Origin: Acanthosepion pharaonis
Taxonomy: Eukaryota; Mollusca; Cephalopoda; Sepiida; Sepiidae
Direction of reading: 5' to 3'
Length of the DNA: 64,000 bases
Assembly (NCBI GenBank): GCA_903632075.3
Contig: CAHIKZ030004140.1
Location: 505,001 to 569,000 of the forward strand
Part shown: piece by piece, positions 20,282 to 31,114 of the stretch
Layout: every line of letters begins with the position of its first letter
Numbering within the stretch: position 1 is the stretch's first letter
The notes under the pieces: generated by a model
Told to the model about the DNA's origin: nothing
What the model saw: only the letters and a program-made list of their open reading frames with translations
The model's database searches: none
Program-made: the position numbers and the translations under genes

Positions 20282-21490
20282 TTTTCTTTTTCCTTTTTAA
20301 TCATTTTACTCCAAGCAAGGTGATAATGCGACTAGGATGCAGGAGGTTATGGAGAGTGAAAGAGGATTGGAAATCTTTACTAAGGAAAAATAAGGAAAAA
20401 ACCATAAAGTAAAAGGATTCAGGGAGAAGATGGCAATTTATTTTGCCTTTAAATTTTTGGAGATTGTAGGAAAGCAAGAAATCAGCAGAGAGTTCCACAG
20501 GTGAGATGTGCAAAAAAAGTAATTATTAGAATAGAACATTATGGTTGCTTCTAGCTAGCTCAACAGGAAAATTGTGCAAACTTGTTGCCAATCTAGTAAC
20601 ATGTTTAAATACATGTGATGGAGGCACTAAAGAGGAAAGCTCATCAGAACTGCCATGAAAATATTTGGTGAAAAGAAAGAGAGAAAAAATGTCATGATGG
20701 TAAGTGTCTGAAGTTGAGATGCCAGGTCATGACTGCTTACGTTGCAGATCCTTTTTTGTATTTTTTCAAGAATCTTGCGATATAGGAGAAAAAGACCAGA
20801 CATGACAGTAGACTTAGAAATTGGTTCAATATAATCACTCCAGTTGTGTCATTTAGCAACTGATGACATCATGAAGGTCACTGATGAATATCAGGAACAA
20901 CTGGATTAAGCCAAATATTCATCCCTTGAGCTAGACTGATGGCAAATGAAGAAGCAGTAAAACAGCTATTGTAAAATCCGGAGAGAACAGGAGCCAGCCC
21001 AGGAGCACATTTCTTTAGAGCAATTGCAAGGATAGTGTCAAATCTGGAAACCTTGTGGGGGTTTAGTTCAGAAATGATCGCTGAGATCATAGACAGAGTT
21101 ATGTGCATATTATTTAGCAGAAACTCTCTTTTAGGGGGGAAATCAAGCAGAGTTACTACCTGATGAGTCAAGACTTGGAAGAGAATTGCTTTACCTGCAG
21201 CAGATTACAACACTTCAAACTGATTGAAGAGAGGAAGGATTGAGGGTTTGCTCTCACAGAGCCACCATTAATCTCTAGAACTAAACTTGTGAGAGAGGTT
21301 TTATGATGCCTTATTCTATTAGCAAATAGCGATTTTGGCACTTTGAGGACATGCTTACATTCATTACGAAGAGTGACAAAGAGACATCTGTTACAATTAG
21401 ACTTGTCATTTTCCCAGAGATGGAAGACGTGATTTCTGCAGGTTATAATGGCTGTTCAGGCAGGAGAGAATCAAAGAGAGAAGTATAGTT
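20282..21490 (-). pseudogene. LINE family A copy with RT N-terminal region
   Basis: Minus-strand relic, more decayed than its neighbour but longer. Near 21170-20880 an open frame reads 'LDFPPKREFLLNNMHITLSM', 'ISELNPHKVSRFDTILAIAL', 'KKCAPGLAPVLSGFYNSC', which is the pre-RT and first RT block of jockey-like ORF2 (usually '..LDPHKA.GPDGI...'). Most of the RT palm is deleted: the sequence jumps around 20850 to the tail blocks ('SYIARFLKKYKK', 'FYSNNYFFCTSHLWNS') and finishes at the family 3' signature in plus text 'ttactccaagcaaggtg' (20306-20322). 21180-21490 is a degenerate upstream segment. Confidence 0.82.
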
Positions 21491-21589
21491 TCACTTGGTA
21501 TTTCTGTGATGGCGTGAAATCTTTCATGCTGGTTTCACCCAAGAAAAGTCATCTTGAGTGGTTGTGGCAGACATGAGACAGAACCTGGG

Positions 21590-22290
21590 ACGAGCACAAC
21601 TGGTCGTGACTTGCCTTGTCCCCGCCAAAAAGAGCCCGTATTTGCTTAGCATGTAAAGCTACTGCAGTTGAAATGAGGGAGAAAAAAAGCACTTACCGCT
21701 CTGCCGTAATCCGTCCTCGACCAGATAACGTAAAAGAATGAGGGGGGACTTGCATTGCATTTTTATGCAATAAAGATGCAATGCATTATGGGACATGGAC
21801 GCAATGAATTATGGGATCACATGAAGACACAAGGGATTATGGGTATATGGACAAATATAAAAGCAACTACTTTTTCCCAGTGGGTGGAGTTCTTCGAGTG
21901 ACGTTCACGGTTGGCGGCTAGAAAAGCCTGTTAGTGTGATTTTGAGACAGAACTCAAGAAGGAATGACTCGAGGTTGGAATACCAGTTGGGAAAGCTTGA
22001 ATTTACTTGCTGGTTGCTGTTTTCTTTATTCACCACAGTGGTACATTTCTCAACCAAAATGATTAAAAATATTATTCCAAGGGGCATCATAAAGAAACCC
22101 ATGGTGATTTCAAATCAGTGCATTGATAACAGAAATATGCCTGACAGGAAAGTGGAATAACATATTAACAGACATTACTTCATGGATGAAGCTGCCAAGA
22201 GGACAGACATGCAGAGCATGACATGAGTCCAAAGAGGAGGTAGGGAAGAGATCAAATAAAGAAGTTTATCCATCAAAAATTTTTATTAAT
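21590..22290 (+). promoter_or_regulatory. GC-richer TATA-bearing block, possible LTR
   Basis: A block unlike its neighbours. It has three 'attatggg' motifs (about 21784-21842), a TATA-like 'acaaatataaaagcaacta' at 21850-21868, a GC-rich start-like segment 'gacgttcacggttggcggct' at about 21900, and an 'aataaag' at 22256. This order resembles U3-R-U5 of an LTR or a host promoter. No matching second copy or pol gene was found nearby, so function is inferred only from layout. Confidence 0.3.
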
Positions 22291-22302
22291 CTGTTGAGCA
22301 CA

Positions 22303-22346
22303 CATTCTCTGTCTCTTTCTCTGTCTCTGTCTCTGTCTCTCTCTTT
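22303..22346. repeat. (TCTCTG)n tract
   Basis: Imperfect hexanucleotide run of about seven units. Confidence 0.85.
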
Positions 22347-22439
22347 GTAAAAAAAGGTGGGTTCCTGTGTCATGCCAGAATTTTTTTCTTATCAGAGTCC
22401 AGCTTGCACATTTACAAACTTACTATTCATTCATGCATT

Positions 22440-22968
22440 GAATACAACTGCCATATCTGGTCTGGTGCCTCTGCTTTTCATCTCGTAGTTCTTGACAAAA
22501 TCTAAAGAAGTATCTGTAATGTAATCGATTCTGAATTGTCATCTTGATTTGTCACTTTCTCATTGACATTGCATGGTTTCCTTCTGTCTTTTTTATAAAA
22601 TAATTTCATCGCAACTGCTCTGACAAGCTTTTTTCCTTGGTGCCCTGACTACATGAATTTAAGTGTGCTACTAGATTGGCATCTAGACCCTTTTAATGTT
22701 GAAATAGCTAAATGCAACTGCCACTTTTATTCCAAGAGTTTCTTTTATCGCACTTCCTGATTGTGGAACTCCCTTCTGTTTACTTGCCTCCCTGATAACT
22801 ACAACTTCAAAAATTTAAATGCAATGTCAATGGCCATCTTCTATTTTCTTGAATCATGTTCATCTTTTGTCCTTTCCTCAATCCTCTCTATAATCAGTCT
22901 TTTCCCTCATTTTCACTCCCTGTAGCACCCTATGGCATTTCATCCTTGCTTGGGGGAAAATGATTAAA
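22440..22968 (+). pseudogene. LINE family A 3' end
   Basis: Plus-strand relic of the tail: 'HIWSGASAFHLVVLDKI'-type text from 22450, 'VLLDWHLDPF' near 22670, 'NYNFKNLNAMSMAIF' near 22800 and the 3' terminus 'gcttgggggaaaatgatta' at 22950-22968. It meets another family A 3' end in the opposite orientation at once. Confidence 0.85.
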
Positions 22969-22969
22969 A

Positions 22970-23115
22970 AGAATATTGAAGTCACCCCAAGCAAGGCAAT
23001 AAGGCCATTAAGGTACAATGTGTTACTTGGTGTGGAAGAATTAGAAACCAGAAACAACAGAAGAGTAATCAGGAAAACAGTAGATGATGATTGACATTGC
23101 ATTTAAATTTTTGAA
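22970..23115 (-). pseudogene. LINE family A 3' tip, inverted
   Basis: 'gtcaccccaagcaaggcaat' at 22981-23000 is the 3' terminus of a minus-strand copy; only about 130 bp remain ('gacattgcatttaaattttt' at 23092-23111 corresponds to the coding tail 'LKNLNAMS'). It lies tail-to-tail with the copy on its left. Confidence 0.82.
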
Positions 23116-23344
23116 GATTCATGACAGTCACTCTTATTAAGCTTCAGAAGAACTAGAAAAATTCCATCCTAAACAAAAAACAAGGGATAAACCTCTACTC
23201 CTGTTCAAAAGATGAGAGAAGAGTATGTACTGGGGCGATAAGCAGACCTAAAAAAAAAAGTAGAATAGAATAAATAAATACATGGCTAATCAAATAAAAA
23301 TTTTAAAAATAAAGTAAAAGAATGGATTAGAATCTGGGTATAAG
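23116..23344. other. Unassigned spacer
   Basis: AT-rich; no recognised content. Confidence 0.45.
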
Positions 23345-23607
23345 GGGGAGATGTTAGAGGTAAACAGTCAGTCAGTTATGTGCTATGTTTGATACATGAC
23401 TGACAAGGCAGATTTTTTTTTTCTCGCAGTAGGTTGCCATTTTTTTCTGTGGTAGCCATTCATTTACCATAGTGGTGGTGGGGGGAGAAGAAGAGGATTC
23501 ATAGCTTTCCCAAGAGTGTTAGCATGTAAGTGAATGTAATGGATTCGGCTCTCTGATTCCTCAATCCAAGCCGCTATCCATTACTCCACCGTGCCTCCAA
23601 GAGGTAT
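23345..23607 (-). mobile_element. SINE sharing the core module, no 5S head
   Basis: Minus-strand copy. Its head reads 'ggaggcacggtggagtaatg' then 'gatagcggcttggattgagg', with an A-box-like 'TGGATAGCGG'. The core ('acattcacttacatgctaac', 'actcttgggaaag') and a tail with 'tggcaacctactg' and 'cataactgactgactg' follow. It matches the plus-strand copy at 42420-42705 closely. The core is also found behind the 5S heads at 13693, 47192, 55835, 2192 and 28690. Confidence 0.8.
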
Positions 23608-23859
23608 ACAGTTAACTTAATGTGCACTTCCAGTGTATGTGACAGTAGTTTCTTTTCAAATTAGCAATTAATTTTAAACTTTCTGAATTGCATTGTCTCG
23701 TAGTATAAACGACAGTCAACAAAGTTTTTGTCATTTAAAATCACAATTGGAATAGGAATGTGATGAAGAATTTGCCCATTTTTTCGCTGCTCATTCCAAG
23801 ACAATCTCTCTTCTTTCCATTTACATTTCTCTTCATCTCTTAACCCAGAAAAGAAAAGT

Positions 23860-23930
23860 GTTGACGTCAATTGTAGGATTAGCTTTGCATTATAAGAAAT
23901 CTAGTATAGGAGATAAGGAAATTGAATATA
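23860..23930 (+). pseudogene. LINE family D fragment, 5' of mariner insertion
   Basis: The last bases before the transposon read 'KKSSIGDKEIEY' in one frame, resembling the 'YLGS.IGDKE' RT-thumb segment of LINE families like D. The continuation is on the other side of the mariner-like element at 25457. Short, so confidence is moderate. Confidence 0.45.
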
Positions 23931-25454
23931 CAGTCCAGCTTAAATTATTATGCAAACCAAATAAACCTCAATAACTCAAAATTGCTTTAAAAACTTTGTC
24001 AAATTTTAAACAATTAATTTAGATGTTAAAACAAAGCTCAAGTTAATTTTTTAGGCAGTTTCAACATGTTTTGTTGAAGTTATTGGATTTATTATAAAAA
24101 ATTCCTACTTTTTACTTCATGGTAACTAAATCATCAAAAATTGATCCAGGCCTATAATATAACAAATAACAAAAATATACAATATGTCTTTGAAGCATTT
24201 ACATCTTAATATAGTGACCCTTCTTCTCAATAACAGTCAGCAATCTATTATCCATTGATTTTGTTATATTTTGTTAACTTCAGCAGTTTCAGTTTCTGAC
24301 ATGTTGGTTTCAATCTGCTTTGCTGTCACATTGTTTGTCACCTTCAAATAATTTCATCTTCACAATTAAGCATAGATTTTTGAACAGGTTCATATCGGGA
24401 CTTGATGGTGGCTATTCCGTTATCTTCTCTCCTGTAAATCTTTTATGTTAAAAAAATTAATGGGTAACCTTAGATACATGAAAAGGACTATTGTCAGGCA
24501 TAAATACATACTTTACTTTGTAACTGGAACTTGTACTATTCAAAGAAAGTCTTGTCCCTGAAATTGAAATAGCACTATTCAGTTTAACACCTTCGTTGAT
24601 TTTAAATGGTTTAATAAGGGTTTGGTCAACACTTCCAGATCATAACATCACACTGCCACCTGCTTGTTACTTCCTTTTAGCCACAGGCACATCTACATAG
24701 GTTAAAATCTATCTTCTGGCACATCCATCAGGTCAACTGAATGTCACCTGATATTTGTCCATAAAAATTACTTGACATTTGTCAATTCTCATTTATTTCT
24801 TGGTCAAAATTTGTTGCTGTAAAATACTTTCTTTACTGTAAGGATTTTGCAAAGGAGATTTCTTGACTGATTCCAGTTTGTAAAGTATTGTACACATTTT
24901 GTTCTTGACTCCTTCAATTCCATTTTGTTCAAAGATCTGAGCACTGATCAAAATTGGTTGTTTTGATATAACACAATTTCATTTATTTTACCATCAAGTA
25001 AACAAGTTATTAAAACCCTTTCCTTTACTTCTTGTTCTCAACTTACTTATATTTTCAACAGCCCTCTTTATCATTTGATGAAGTTCCTTTGATATCTACA
25101 ATGCGAACATTCCCTCACTCAATAACTTTGTTATTTTCTATTTTACAACATTTGTTACATCCTTTCCATTATCCATGTTTCAACATATATTGTGGAAAAA
25201 AAAAGAAAAAAATATTTTTTATTAGATTTCAGAGACCTTAAACTAATATTAATTTAATCTGCATTATAACTTCAAACTGCAGGTTTTATGATAAATCCAA
25301 TAACTTTAACAAAACATGTTGAAACTACATAACATTTTAACACAACCTTTGTTTTGACTTCTAAATTAATTGCTAAAAATTTGATAAAAATTATTCAAAG
25401 CAAGTTTTAGGTACTGAGGTTTATATGATTTTCAAAATAACTTCAGACAGATTG
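23931..25454 (-). mobile_element. Full-length mariner-like element with long TIRs
   Basis: A 1524-bp unit bounded by TA at 23929-23930 and 25455-25456. Left end 'cagtccagcttaaattatta' and right end (reverse complement) 'caatctgtctgaagttattt' begin inverted repeats of about 165 bp; inside them 'gtttcaacatgttttgtt' and 'gttattggatttat' occur on both arms (left about 24059-24098, right about 25280-25320). Between the arms lies a decayed transposase on the minus strand. The preserved TIRs and TA target-site duplication mark a complete insertion, younger than the LINE text on either side. Confidence 0.85.
24180..25190 (-). pseudogene. Tc1/mariner transposase relic
   Basis: Cut-and-paste transposase of the surrounding element, read right to left. 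It starts near 25180 with 'MENGKDVTNVVK', then 'ITKLLSEGMFAL.ISKELHQ' (helix-turn-helix region), 'SKQPILISAQIFEQNGIEGV' (second DNA-binding region) and 'CQVIFMDKYQVTFS' (first catalytic Asp context, here 'FMDKY' for 'FTDE'). Next come 'AGGSVMLWSGSVDQTLIKPF', 'KVKYVFMPDNSPFHVSK' (second Asp, 'PDN' for 'HDNAPSH') and 'PPSSPDMN' (third acidic block), ending 'QWIIDC' and 'RRVTILRCKC'. About 340 residues of the family are covered, but there are many stops and shifts, so it is inactive. Confidence 0.88.
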
Positions 25455-25456
25455 TA

Positions 25457-25830
25457 GTATAGTCTGTGCAAGGAGTAGTTTCACACAACACCACAAATTG
25501 CTACAAAACCAAAACATTAACCTAAAAACTAGAGTGATGTTCTGAAATAACTTTATCAGATCAAGAATTTCATATGGATGTCATGTCTGATACCAAAACC
25601 ATTCAGCAATTTCAAAACTGTTTGCTGCATGCAATTGGAAAGCAGGATCAGCATCTTTTATTATTCATAAGTGCCTATCTCTTCATATTTGTGCTTTTAA
25701 ATGCACAGGGCATTGTCTGTATTAAGCTCTCAGTCAAATACGTGTATAATTTTGTGAACCAATATAGTTCTTGTGTTTCATTGATGCATCCAGATTCAGA
25801 GCATGGAGGTTTCTAAATGGATAAGAAGTG
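25457..25830 (+). pseudogene. LINE family D fragment, 3' of mariner insertion
   Basis: 'caacaccacaaattgctaca' at 25488-25507 and 'aaaccaaaacattaacctaaa' region match, base for base with few changes, the family D copy (minus strand) near 58250 ('caacaccacaagttgctaca'). The following frame reads 'FIRSRISYGCHV', the 'LV.SRL.YGC' motif at the end of the RT thumb. Further text to about 25830 is probably the same LINE but unaligned. Confidence 0.72.
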
Positions 25831-26274
25831 GAATTCTCTATTCATATGATCATTGGAAATGGTTAATATTATCAATCTGATCCCTGGGATTTCTTTAACT
25901 ATAACAAAATATTTAATGTAACAACATGAAGACTGAAATTGGTAAGCCAAGTTTAACTTCTAGTCTAATGTGTTACATTCACTTGCACATTAATTCCCTT
26001 GGTGAAGGCATTAATCCATCTCTTCTCTCCCCTCTTTTGGGTTAAATAGTAGAATAGACTCAGTTTAATAGAAATGAGTATCAGCAGAGAACTAAACAGT
26101 AAATGATTTGACTATCTTTCCAAAGACAATTCAGAGTTAAGAAAAGAAAAGAATTCTTTGGAGAACCATCATTTGTTGATGTCCTAAAGTGATATGGAAT
26201 TTTAACAAAATGAAATAAAATTTCATAAAACAAATTAATATTTAGGTCTCTGGACAAAAGTCATTTTAACATTT
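25831..26274. other. Unassigned AT-rich stretch
   Basis: Contains 'tctagtctaatgtgttacat' and 'tcacttgcacattaattccc' (25960-26000), faintly like the SINE core, but not enough to call. Confidence 0.4.
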
Positions 26275-26765
26275 GTTTTTAATCGAATTCACCCTAAGCA
26301 AGGCACTAAAGCCACTAAGACACAAAGGGTTACAGGATGTGGAAAAAGTAGAAAACAGAAACATTACTAAGGAGCAAGAACAAAAGAAGACTAATCAGGA
26401 GGACAGTAGATTTTTAAAAGTTTTTGGAGATTAAAGTTGACTGGAAAGCATGGAGCTGGAAGAGAGTTCCACAAGCAAGAAGTGCAAGAAAAGAAACTGT
26501 TGACATAGAACTTACAGTTGCATCTCACTAAATGAACTGTAATTGAGACCTTGCCCTAAAATTCATAAACCTAGATACCATGTTATCTTCTTGTAAATAA
26601 CGATAATCTAAGAACTTATCAGGAAAGTATTTTTGAAAAAGGGGCAGGGAAGCATCTTTATGATGGTGAAAATGTGACAGAAGCTGAAATGCCAGATCAG
26701 GACCCATAATATTGCTGATTGTTCTATGGAATTTATCAAGGATCTCTAGATACATAGCAGCAACA
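26275..26765 (-). pseudogene. LINE family A 3' end
   Basis: Minus-strand tail: 'YLEILDKFHRTISNIMGPDL' (26755 down), 'LSHFHHHKDASLPLFQKYF', 'FLCQQF'/'FLHFLLVELSSSSM' and a UTR ending at plus-text 'attcaccctaagcaaggcac' (26287-26306). 5'-truncated at about 26765. Confidence 0.87.
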
Positions 26766-27201
26766 ACTGACCATATATGGAAGCATGTCTTTGAGAATAG
26801 TTAATAACTATCTACTCTAATTTCTGAGATGTTTTCTTCTTGTAAATAACAATAATCTAAATCAGTCACAGAAGAATAGTCGAAATATTTAGAAATGACA
26901 TTACAATGACTTTTTTTACCGTTTGTTAAAAGAAAAAGTTCATGAGAAAATGGTTTATAATTCTGTCATTAAGAATTTCAATGGATACAAGGAATAACAT
27001 TTTCAACATCAAAAATCTCTCTTTTAGAAAATGAAATTGTGTAACAGTCACTCTGCCAACTCGAATAAAAATACTGACATATTAATTTGCAACAAATTCT
27101 TTCGGTTCTTTTAATATAGATCTTCTTGATCTGATGCCTCAACATAAGTAGTTGTATTCTATTTGATCTCAGCTAAATCAGGAAATATTATCACTATACA
27201 T

Positions 27202-27205
<4 letters not shown>
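26766..27205. other. Unassigned stretch with a 24-bp echo
   Basis: 'ttcttcttgtaaataacaataatctaa' near 26833 echoes 'atcttcttgtaaataacgataatctaa' near 26584 inside the LINE copy; otherwise unrecognised AT-rich DNA. Confidence 0.45.
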
Positions 27206-27250
<45 letters not shown>

Positions 27251-27252
27251 TA
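27206..27252. repeat. (AC)n(AT)n microsatellite
   Basis: Short AC start then about 20 AT units. Confidence 0.95.
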
Positions 27253-27500
27253 TTTATATTAAGTAAATGCTATATTTAAGTAAATGCTCTGTTTATAATA
27301 AACAGTATTAACAACATTTACCGGCCCAAATGACCAAGAAATTGTCATACAAAATATGCATCCTCCGACAGGAATCAAATCTGTATCCTATATGGAACTG
27401 TCATATAGCCTGACATGCTTTTACCAATTTTGCCATAGAGGAGTATTCGGCTAGCAAGGTCGATTTTACTGTTTTTACATGGAAGATTGTAGTTTAAAAA
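27253..27500 (-). mobile_element. tRNA-like repeat element
   Basis: Contains an 80-bp tRNA-like stretch at 27362-27441 (minus strand). It is flanked by 'agtaaatgctctgtttataa' plus 'taaacagtatta' (27273-27310) and 'catttaccggccc' (27316), and on the other side by 'ggctagcaaggtcgattt'. The same arrangement is at 48553-48800. (AT)n abuts both ends. Confidence 0.75.
27362..27441 (-). tRNA. tRNA-like module (pseudo)
   Basis: Diverged copy of the module described at 48684-48763. The acceptor and T-stem have lost pairs ('cctccgacagg' against 'gccatagagg'), so this is not a working tRNA. Confidence 0.5.
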
Positions 27501-27511
27501 CATAAAATGTC

Positions 27512-28310
<799 letters not shown>

Positions 28311-28330
28311 ATATATATCTTTTTTATTTT

Positions 28331-28389
<59 letters not shown>
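28311..28389. repeat. (TA)n microsatellite
   Basis: About 30 TA units preceded by an imperfect AT-rich lead-in. Confidence 0.95.
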
Positions 28390-28393
<4 letters not shown>

Positions 28394-28689
28394 TGTATTT
28401 GGGAGGCAATACCTCTTTTTATAAAAGTTTCACTGAAAACTACTGACAAGGTCCTGTGCTAAGTTTTTTACTTAATTAATATTGAATCAGTATTTAACAC
28501 TCAATAATATAAACTATGAACATGACCACAAAGTGCTGACTGTGTTTGGAAAAAAAACATTTCTTTAACTCTAGATACATGCATAAAACAATCTATACAT
28601 TCAGTTAAAATTAAAAGTAAAGCCATCCTTGACAATGGCAAAAGGTATAGCTGAAATCACTCAAACATACAAAACATTCAGACAATTTT
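28390..28689. other. Unassigned spacer
   Basis: AT-rich; no recognised content. Confidence 0.45.
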
Positions 28690-29283
28690 TATATAACAAG
28701 AATGGTGGATGAGGGTTGAGTAAATTTTAAGTTTTTACTGAACAAGCTTCACAAGTGAATTGTTTTAAGTGGTCCAATACCTGTGCATTGTGATGTACCC
28801 TTATCTATCCAAAAAGCATGATACTCTGTACTTTTGCACTGTGATCCACGTATAGGATGATGCTTCAATCGCAAGCTTTTTTCAATAGGACTTTCCCATC
28901 TTCTAGATACAGGCTGGCCATAAGATATTTGTCCTTAGCCAAACTTCTACAGGCTGGTTTGAATTCAAGGTTTTCTTTCTCTTTGATTATCATCCAAGGG
29001 TATAGGGCACTGTCTGTTCTACTACCCTGTCCATAGCTGGGGTGGGGAACCAAAAAATATTCATGACTTTACCATGGCTAATTGCATGTTTGCAAATGTA
29101 ACAAACTTGACTAGAATTCAAGCTTGGCTTTCCAATTTCTCATTCCAATCTGTTACTCATAACACCAGTAATACATCTTAGGCTACAGCACCTGGTATTC
29201 CCAAGTGGTTATCCATCTAAGTATTGATCTGGCTCAATGTTGCTTAACTTCAGTGAACTAGTGTTTCATTGGTTGTAAGCCAT
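28690..29283 (-). mobile_element. 5S rRNA-headed SINE, long-tail type
   Basis: The head at 29181-29283 (minus strand) is 5S rRNA-like: plus text 'gctacagcacctggtattcc', 'caagtggttatccatctaag' and 'tattgatctggctcaatgtt', then 'gcttaacttcagtgaact'. The segment that should hold 'gatcagatgagaac' is shortened. The core with 'gcatgtttgcaaatgtaaca' (29083-29102) follows. The tail shares 'acttttgcactgtgatcca', 'gatgatgcttcaatcg' and 'tcacaagtgaattgttttaa' with the copy at 2192-2706. This is the more complete of the two long-tail copies. Confidence 0.82.
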
Positions 29284-29290
29284 TATATGT

Positions 29291-29313
29291 TATATATATA
29301 TATATATATATAT
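29291..29313. repeat. (AT)n microsatellite
   Basis: About 11 AT units between the 5S head of the SINE and the terminus of a retroelement. Confidence 0.95.
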
Positions 29314-29605
29314 GAAGAAATATAGTTTTAAGGTGTGCTATATTTCTGGGATAAAGTGCTCAATATCAGAGATAGAGTGTATGTAAATATAAATATAAAA
29401 GTGAACATTGAAGTCAACACTCAGAGGCGACAGGCTGTTACATGCTAGATGCAATCATCAGACCATGAGTGTTGGATTTTTTCTTAACTATTTATATATA
29501 TGGGTCAGTGGTACATTGTGGGTAATCTATTCTGGCAGTTATTTTGGTAAGAGTTACTTGTTTATTTATTTATTTATTTGTTTAATTTGTTTATAAGTTA
29601 CTGAG
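29314..29605 (-). mobile_element. GIY-YIG retroelement terminal region
   Basis: Third copy: 'gaagaaatatagttttaagg' directly after (AT)n, 'tctgggataaagtgctcaat', 'actcagaggcgacaggctgt', 'gatgcaatcatcagaccatg' and 'cattgtgggtaatctattct', then the 'tttatttatt' section. Orientation is inferred from 18099-18440. The ORF end is not visible here. Confidence 0.75.
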
Positions 29606-30049
29606 GAAAATATATATATATATTATATGTGTGTATGTCTATATATTTATTTTTCTATCCCTTTTTATGTATTTTAATGTCTTTTTTCTTTACATTGTTC
29701 ATTGACAAATATTTGTTTTTCGATTTTACACCTATTAAATTTTATCTATTGAACTATTTTTATCTATATATCTTTGGCCATATAAGTTATATTTTAATAG
29801 TCTGTTTAAATTCATTTACTAACACTTTCAAATTAGAATATTTGTTGGTGTTGTTATAAAATAAAATAAGACATATCTCGGCTGATTTGCAGGCAAATAA
29901 ACTAACATACTCAAGGCCCCATCACAAAATGACCATTATCGTCATTTGCGCATAGGTCTGATGTATGAGTTCTGGTTGAAAAATAAGATAATATTTTAAA
30001 GTGTTTCTATTTTTCGACCAATAAAAATGCTTCCCTCCGACTGATACTC
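29606..30049. other. AT-rich stretch
   Basis: Includes a short AT run with TG steps at 29610-29640; nothing else recognised. Confidence 0.45.
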
Positions 30050-30480
30050 GCGTCATTTTTCGGGCCTGTTAAACCATAAAAAACGCCATAAAAGGGGTGA
30101 CACGCTGGCACTCAACAGGAAACCAGGGAAGAGATCTGTCATGGTCAGTCTGGGCAGTCAGCAGCAGTCAGCAGGAGGAGTCCCACGCCAACCAGTGAGA
30201 ACTACTATGAGAGATCAACTCAGATTGGCAGCCAGCTTATGAACTATACCACAAGGTAGCTGTCCCAAACCCAAATGTGTGTAAGACCGCTTATATACGC
30301 CTTTCATTGTATGTATATGTTCTCTGGGTTTTTTTCTTCTTTTTAAGGGTTGTGGACATCTATTTCCTGTTTTCTTCATGTTTTTCATGTTTGTATATCT
30401 AAATATGTTTGTGTATTATAATCTGATTGTGTATGTATTGTCTTTTGCAAGATTTCACCCTCCCCTGCTCATATTACCAT
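30050..30480 (+). promoter_or_regulatory. GC-richer TATA-bearing block, possible LTR or promoter
   Basis: Stands out by composition. TATA-like 'ccataaaaaacgccataaaa' at 30073-30092 is followed about 35 bp on by GC-rich text with 'gcagtcagcagcagtcagca' (30155-30174) and a 'gtatgtatatgttctctgg' T-rich decline. Layout is like a core promoter plus leader. No downstream ORF or second LTR was recognised. Confidence 0.3.
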
Positions 30481-30912
30481 TTCAAATGGATCAAAGTTAT
30501 AACGAAGCTTTGCGTCAACATTATATGTATTTTTCCCTCAGTTTCTTCTTTAAATAGTTTTATAATATTTTAAATTTAATACAGATTAAATTTAAGATTT
30601 AAAATTGGTAATTTTTAATTCTCAATTTTATAGTAAAATTTAATATTAATTAAAATGATTTCTATTTTAGTCTAACCCTAACATTAATTATTATAACCAA
30701 GGTTCATTGTCAAGTTTTTTGAATTCTCATATACTTGTATTTTGATTGGTCATTGCAGTTTATGTTAATGGCAAATGGTGTTTGGTTGATTTGAACCTTT
30801 TAAAACCCTTTATTCTACATTCAACACCAACACTTGATAAGACAACAGTAGTGTTGAAACAAAATGGCTGTTTTTGTAGTGATTTTATAACATATTTATA
30901 TTATAATTTTTG

Positions 30913-30917
<5 letters not shown>
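30481..30917. other. Unassigned AT-rich stretch
   Basis: No recognised content. Confidence 0.45.

Positions 30918-30961
<44 letters not shown>
30918..30961. repeat. (AT)n microsatellite
   Basis: About 21 AT units. Confidence 0.95.
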
Positions 30962-30963
<2 letters not shown>

Positions 30964-31114
30964 CAAATGTAAAAGAACAAAGAGTAAAATTTCAACATTC
31001 AAAACATTAATTCAAAACAGGGCTCATCTATTTATTATGCACTGTTACATTACGACATGAACATACCCTGTACAAAACTATACATCCTGTTTCAATGTTA
31101 TAAATTAACTTAAA

